NCBI GenBank assembly: GCA_030640275.1
Contig: DAOWJR010000075.1
Location: 1-8,888 of the forward strand
Direction: 5' to 3'
Source: Actinomycetes bacterium
GTDB taxonomy: Bacteria > Actinomycetota > Humimicrobiia > JAHJRV01
Length of the DNA: 8,888 bases
Positions 6,674-8,888 of this stretch are shown here, piece after piece. The position numbers and the translations under genes were made by a program. How positions within the stretch are numbered: position 1 is the stretch's first letter; every line of letters starts with the position of its first letter. Below the pieces are notes generated by a model that was not told the origin of the DNA, did no database searches, and worked only from the letters and a program-made list of their open reading frames with translations.

Positions 6674-7309
6674 ATGGAAAAATCTGTTTCAAACGATTTT
6701 AAAGAGTTATATAAGCTTTATTATGATAAGGCTGAATATGAAATGAATGAAATCCGTAGTGACATAAAAAGTTGTAATATCTGTTTTCCCGAAAATTCTA
6801 AAATTAAAGTGTTTGGTAGTGGTCATCCAATGGCAGATTTGTTCATAGTAAAATCCACTTTTACTAAAAGGGAAGGGGATAGCAATATAGCATTTTTTGG
6901 GAAAAGTGGAGATGCTATAAAAAAGTCATGTGAGAAACTTAATTATGATTACTCAAATCTTTATGGTACTGATGTAGTCAAATGCTTTGTAAGTGAAGAA
7001 ATAAGAGGAAGGTGTTTCAAAAATTGTTCAAAATTTCTAAAATTGGAAATTTTAACCTGCCAACCAAAGCTAATATTATCAATGGGTGAATTAGCTACAA
7101 GAACATTAGATATTATTAAAATGGAAGATGATGAGGAGATTGAATTTTATCCGGGAAATATATATACTCTTTGGCTTGAAATTAAGGTTTTGGTTACAAA
7201 TGATCTTGTTAAATCGTTTTGTGATTTAGAAGCAAAAAGACAAGTTTGGAATGACATCCAAAAATTCTTTAAAATGGCTAAAAAAATAGAAACTCCAAAA
7301 GACTATTAA
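6674..7309 (+). CDS. Divergent uracil-DNA-glycosylase superfamily (family 4/5-like, Fe-S) protein
   Basis: The 211-aa product matches the layout of Fe-S uracil-DNA glycosylases, which excise uracil from DNA. It has an N-terminal C-x2-C (Cys34, Cys37) and an ADLFIV strand (54-59). AFFGKSGD (73-80) corresponds to PFVGRSG. LYGTDVVKC (97-104) corresponds to the xYITNVVKC block with the third Cys (Cys104). A fourth Cys is probably Cys118 (Cys114 also possible), and PKLILSMGELATRTL (131-145) is the conserved P-K-x-I-x-x-x-G-x-x-A helix. However, the catalytic motif 1, usually GE(A/G)PG, reads KSTFT (60-64), and the HP(A/S) loop expected near 174-178 reads TNDL. The protein may therefore be inactive, bind DNA or nucleotide only, or use other residues. 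The start lacks an RBS; the stop codon lies within the following terminator hairpin. Superfamily membership is fairly sure, activity is not. Confidence 0.75.
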   Translation: MEKSVSNDFKELYKLYYDKAEYEMNEIRSDIKSCNICFPENSKIKVFGSGHPMADLFIVKSTFTKREGDSNIAFFGKSGDAIKKSCEKLNYDYSNLYGTDVVKCFVSEEIRGRCFKNCSKFLKLEILTCQPKLILSMGELATRTLDIIKMEDDEEIEFYPGNIYTLWLEIKVLVTNDLVKSFCDLEAKRQVWNDIQKFFKMAKKIETPKDY

Positions 7310-7332
7310 AGAAAAATAATCTTTTGGAGTTT
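7290..7332. terminator. Bidirectional terminator between the UDG-like gene and the convergent secreted-protein gene
   Basis: AAACTCCAAAAGA (7290-7302) and TCTTTTGGAGTTT (7320-7332) form a perfect 13-bp stem. After one mismatch, four more pairs (7304-7307 with 7315-7318) leave a 7-nt loop. On the minus strand the stem is followed by CTA and seven Ts; on the plus strand by TTT and a T-rich stretch. The UDG-like stop codon (7307-7309) lies inside the hairpin, so the structure is shared by both convergent genes. Confidence 0.85.
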
Positions 7333-7358
7333 ACCTTCTTTTATTTATTAATTATTTT

Positions 7359-8033
7359 TTACTCATTATTTTGATTTCTATTTTTAACCCTTTCCAAGAC
7401 ATGCGCTTTAATCTCTTCCATTCTTTCCATCTTTCTTTCATTATTTTTAATTGCTCTTTCTATAGCAGGCTGAGCCTTCTCGGGAACTTTTTCCTTAATT
7501 TTATACAAAAGATCATTTTGTTTAACAAATATAGTACTTATAATTCTATCAAAAACTGTCTCCAAAACTTCTATGGATTTTTTTGGGGGGATATCTGTTG
7601 GTTTTTTACCTTTTTCAGGTTTTCCTTCTTTGTCATTAATATCTATATCATCATCTGAGGAATCTTTTTCTTCTATTTGTTTACCCCAATTAGTCTTAGC
7701 AATAGCTCTCATAATTAATCCATGGGTCTTTCCTACAACTGATTCTAATTTATTAGTTATCTTGGCAATTATGGATACTATGGCTCCATGATTTACTTTT
7801 CCACTTGGGTGTTCTTCTTCAACATCAATGGTTGGCTCTTCGCCATTTTCACTGAAGGAAAGAGCTGAGGTTATCTTATACCAGATAATTTTAAATATAT
7901 TTCCCCCTTCATCCTCAACTGTTATAACATCATCAACATCTTGATCATTATTATTATCTGCTAGAGCTATGGGAATAATAGTACACATACTTATTATCCC
8001 TATAAGAATTAGAATTCCAATTTTCTTTATCAT
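7359..8033 (-). CDS. Small secreted charged protein with duplicated HG motif; function unknown
   Basis: I do not recognise a named family with certainty. The product is 224 aa from the ATG at 8033. That start is chosen over an in-frame ATG at 8060 because GGAGGTG lies 7 nt before it and it opens a clean signal peptide (MIKKIGILILIGII..., likely cleavage after ALA, residue 25). The mature part has an Asp-rich start (26-42) and two copies of an HG-x-I-(V/M)-x-x-IAKxT-like motif (82-93 and 104-114), the second followed by NWGK. An Asp/Glu/Lys/Pro linker with no Cys comes next (about 118-152). A helical, highly charged C-terminal region (about 153-220) contains LLYKIKEKVPEKAQPAIERA, a pattern I associate with poorly characterised secreted proteins of several anaerobic and actinobacterial groups. 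No enzyme motif, sorting signal or membrane anchor is visible. It is convergent with the UDG-like gene, sharing its terminator. Confidence 0.8.
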   Translation of the reverse strand: MIKKIGILILIGIISMCTIIPIALADNNNDQDVDDVITVEDEGGNIFKIIWYKITSALSFSENGEEPTIDVEEEHPSGKVNHGAIVSIIAKITNKLESVVGKTHGLIMRAIAKTNWGKQIEEKDSSDDDIDINDKEGKPEKGKKPTDIPPKKSIEVLETVFDRIISTIFVKQNDLLYKIKEKVPEKAQPAIERAIKNNERKMERMEEIKAHVLERVKNRNQNNE

Positions 8034-8040
8034 TTTTTTA

Positions 8041-8047
8041 CACCTCC
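8041..8047 (-). promoter_or_regulatory. RBS (GGAGGTG) that fixes the secreted-protein start
   Basis: Read on the minus strand, GGAGGTG precedes the ATG at 8033-8031 by a 7-nt spacer of T and A. The alternative upstream ATG at 8060 has no RBS and would put a charged extension (MYKKWRCKK) in front of the signal peptide. Confidence 0.8.
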
Positions 8048-8088
8048 ATTTTTTATACATTTTAATAAAATAAAGGAGGGGAAATAAA

Positions 8089-8136
8089 ATGCGAAGGTTG
8101 AAAAATAATTTTTATTATCCCTCTCTTTTATATTAA
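8089..8136 (+). CDS. Candidate 15-aa small ORF with a strong RBS; possibly a broken small gene
   Basis: ATG at 8089 is preceded by AAAGGAGG (8072-8079) at a 9-nt spacing. It encodes 15 residues, MRRLKNNFYYPSLLY, before TAA. Just before the stop, another frame continues with a hydrophobic run and cysteines (ILIFLCNHNNSC) to a TAG near 8187. A one-base slip in the local T-runs would join the two into a short signal-peptide-like protein. It could be a microprotein, a leader peptide, or the remnant of a small secreted protein. The support is the RBS only. Confidence 0.3.
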   Translation: MRRLKNNFYYPSLLY

Positions 8137-8291
8137 TTTTTTTATGTAACCATAATAATTCTTGTGAACTACTCTTAACTTTCACATAGGAACTTCTCAG
8201 CTGTAAAGTTAAAAATTATCATATAATTAATTTTCATATAGTAAAACACGTTAATTGTAAAAAAGATACGCAAATTTTAGAAATATTGGTA

Positions 8292-8348
8292 AAAAATACT
8301 TTTAAACCTTTTTTAATAATAAGATAAAATATGAATAAAAGTATTTTT
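8292..8348. repeat. A/T-rich inverted repeat with a 13-bp stem
   Basis: AAAAATACTTTTA (8292-8304) is perfectly complementary to TAAAAGTATTTTT (8336-8348) across a 31-nt spacer. On the plus strand it ends in five Ts, but no gene on that strand lies just upstream apart from the 15-codon ORF. It may be a terminator for that ORF or a non-functional palindrome. Confidence 0.45.
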
Positions 8349-8426
8349 GATTAGTTTAAAAAATACCTATTCTTTTTTACCTTTGATAATTAAATCATAA
8401 ACCCAATTCAATTCAACTGATAAGAG

Positions 8427-8455
8427 AGATTCTTCGCTAACGCTCAGAAAGACAA
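8427..8455. repeat. REP-like dispersed-repeat fragment
   Basis: The core TTCTTCGCTAACGCTCAGAA, followed by AGACA, is much richer in G and C than its surroundings. It closely resembles the short TTCGCT...GCTCAGAATGACA-type repeats scattered between genes in many environmental bacterial genomes. It is a partial palindrome (TTCT against AGAA at the ends). The flanks TTTTACCTTT (8375-8384) and AAAGGTAAAA (8456-8465) are inverted copies and may mark the edges of a larger element. Only one copy is present in the window. Confidence 0.5.
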
Positions 8456-8529
8456 AAAGGTAAAATTACTTAAATTTGTTAAAATTATGATTATTGATTG
8501 TAAGAATATAAGCAAAAGGATGAGTTAAT

Positions 8530-8888
8530 TTGGTTCCTTCCTATATTGATTTATATAAAAAAGGAGAACTTAAAGAAAGAATAGATAAAGCATGGGCTTT
8601 GATAAAGTCGTGTGTTCTATGTCCACGAAATTGTAAAGTTAACAGATTAATTAATGAGAAAGGGCTTTGCAATACTGGGAAAAGAGCAGTTGTTTCAAGT
8701 TATGGGCCCCACTTTGGGGAAGAGTCCCCTCTTGTTGGAAGAAGAGGTTCCGGAACTATTTTTATAACTTGGTGCTGTATGAGATGTATATATTGTCAAA
8801 ATTATTCTATAAGTCAATTGGGTGAGGGAACTGAGACAAGTAATGAGGATTTAGCAAAAATGATGCTTTCTCTACAAGAACAGGGTTG
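8530..8888 (+). CDS. Radical SAM protein, COG1313 (PflX / pyruvate formate-lyase-activase-like), 5' part
   Basis: The reading frame is open to the window end (119 codons seen, 3' part missing). TTG at 8530 is chosen because AAAGGA lies 9 nt upstream, a stop codon (8521-8523) lies just before in frame, and there is no earlier start. An N-terminal cysteine cluster, C28-x2-C31-PRN-C35 and Cys47 (GLCNTG), is followed by HFGEESPLVGRRGSGTIFI (61-79). The radical SAM motif C82-x3-C86-x2-C89 follows, in WCCMRCIYCQN, and then NYSISQLGEG. This order is diagnostic of the COG1313 group. These proteins carry a SAM-cleaving [4Fe-4S] cluster and resemble glycyl-radical enzyme activases, but their substrate is not established. 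The extra Cys83 within the motif is uncommon, as the family usually has Asn or similar there. No pyruvate formate-lyase gene is in the window. Confidence 0.9.
   Translation, partial: MVPSYIDLYKKGELKERIDKAWALIKSCVLCPRNCKVNRLINEKGLCNTGKRAVVSSYGPHFGEESPLVGRRGSGTIFITWCCMRCIYCQNYSISQLGEGTETSNEDLAKMMLSLQEQG

Larger units (their letters stand above)
8034..8529. other. Intergenic region of about 500 nt between divergent genes
   Basis: The region separates the secreted-protein gene (-) from the radical SAM gene (+). It holds the minus-strand RBS, a 15-codon ORF with its own RBS (8089-8136), a 13-bp A/T inverted repeat (8292-8348) and a REP-like fragment (8427-8455) flanked by a 10-bp inverted repeat (8375-8384 and 8456-8465). 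No convincing promoter pair, tRNA or riboswitch was found; the rest is featureless A/T-rich sequence. Confidence 0.55.

Noticed and set aside
7371..7791. Two plus-strand frames opposite the secreted-protein gene
   Set aside because: They are Phe/Ser-rich mirrors of a Lys/Glu-rich coding strand. The minus strand has an RBS, a signal peptide and a matching terminator.
8034..8529. CRISPR array, tRNA or riboswitch in the long intergenic region
   Set aside because: There is no regularly spaced repeat, no cloverleaf-like fold and no recognisable aptamer core.

Overview
The window is strongly A+T-rich, with long A and T runs between genes, and codes on both strands. It looks like a chromosomal segment of an anaerobic, low-GC bacterium. 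Three things suggest anaerobic metabolism: a tungsten/molybdenum aldehyde:ferredoxin oxidoreductase-type enzyme, a glycyl-radical-activase-like radical SAM protein, and an Fe-S-type uracil-DNA-glycosylase homologue. The lipoproteins with Thr/Glu-rich linkers, the strong AGGAGG ribosome-binding sites and the several TTG starts would fit an uncultured lineage such as Atribacterota, or a Firmicutes-like group. That placement is inference only. No rRNA, tRNA, CRISPR array, transposase or phage gene is visible.

Layout. (1) An AOR-family oxidoreductase (+) whose last codons run into a C/G-rich repeat. (2) plsY (-), the glycerol-3-phosphate acyltransferase of phospholipid synthesis, convergent with AOR. 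(3) A divergent gap, then a lipoprotein with an alpha/beta-hydrolase domain (+). (4) A polar-amino-acid-type ABC importer (+): lipoprotein binding protein, strong terminator, 333-nt gap, then permease and ATPase overlapping by 8 nt. (5) A divergent uracil-DNA-glycosylase-superfamily gene (+) behind a large hairpin and a 16-bp palindrome. (6) A bidirectional terminator, then a convergent gene (-) for a small secreted charged protein with a duplicated HG motif. (7) A gap of about 500 nt with a 15-codon ORF, an A/T hairpin and a REP-like dispersed-repeat fragment. (8) The start of a COG1313-type radical SAM gene (+), cut by the window end.

How the genes work together. The binding protein, permease and ATPase form a complete importer: the lipoprotein captures an amino acid outside the membrane, and the permease and ATPase move it inward. 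The hydrolase lipoprotein just upstream shares the binding protein's leader and could act on extracytoplasmic substrates, but a functional link is not shown. The other genes look like independent neighbours.

I found no clear new multi-gene system. The points most worth a second look are the UDG-like protein that has kept its cysteines but lost its catalytic motifs, the shared leader module of two unrelated lipoproteins, the secreted HG-repeat protein, the perfect anti-SD match upstream of the binding-protein RBS, and the dispersed-repeat fragments.
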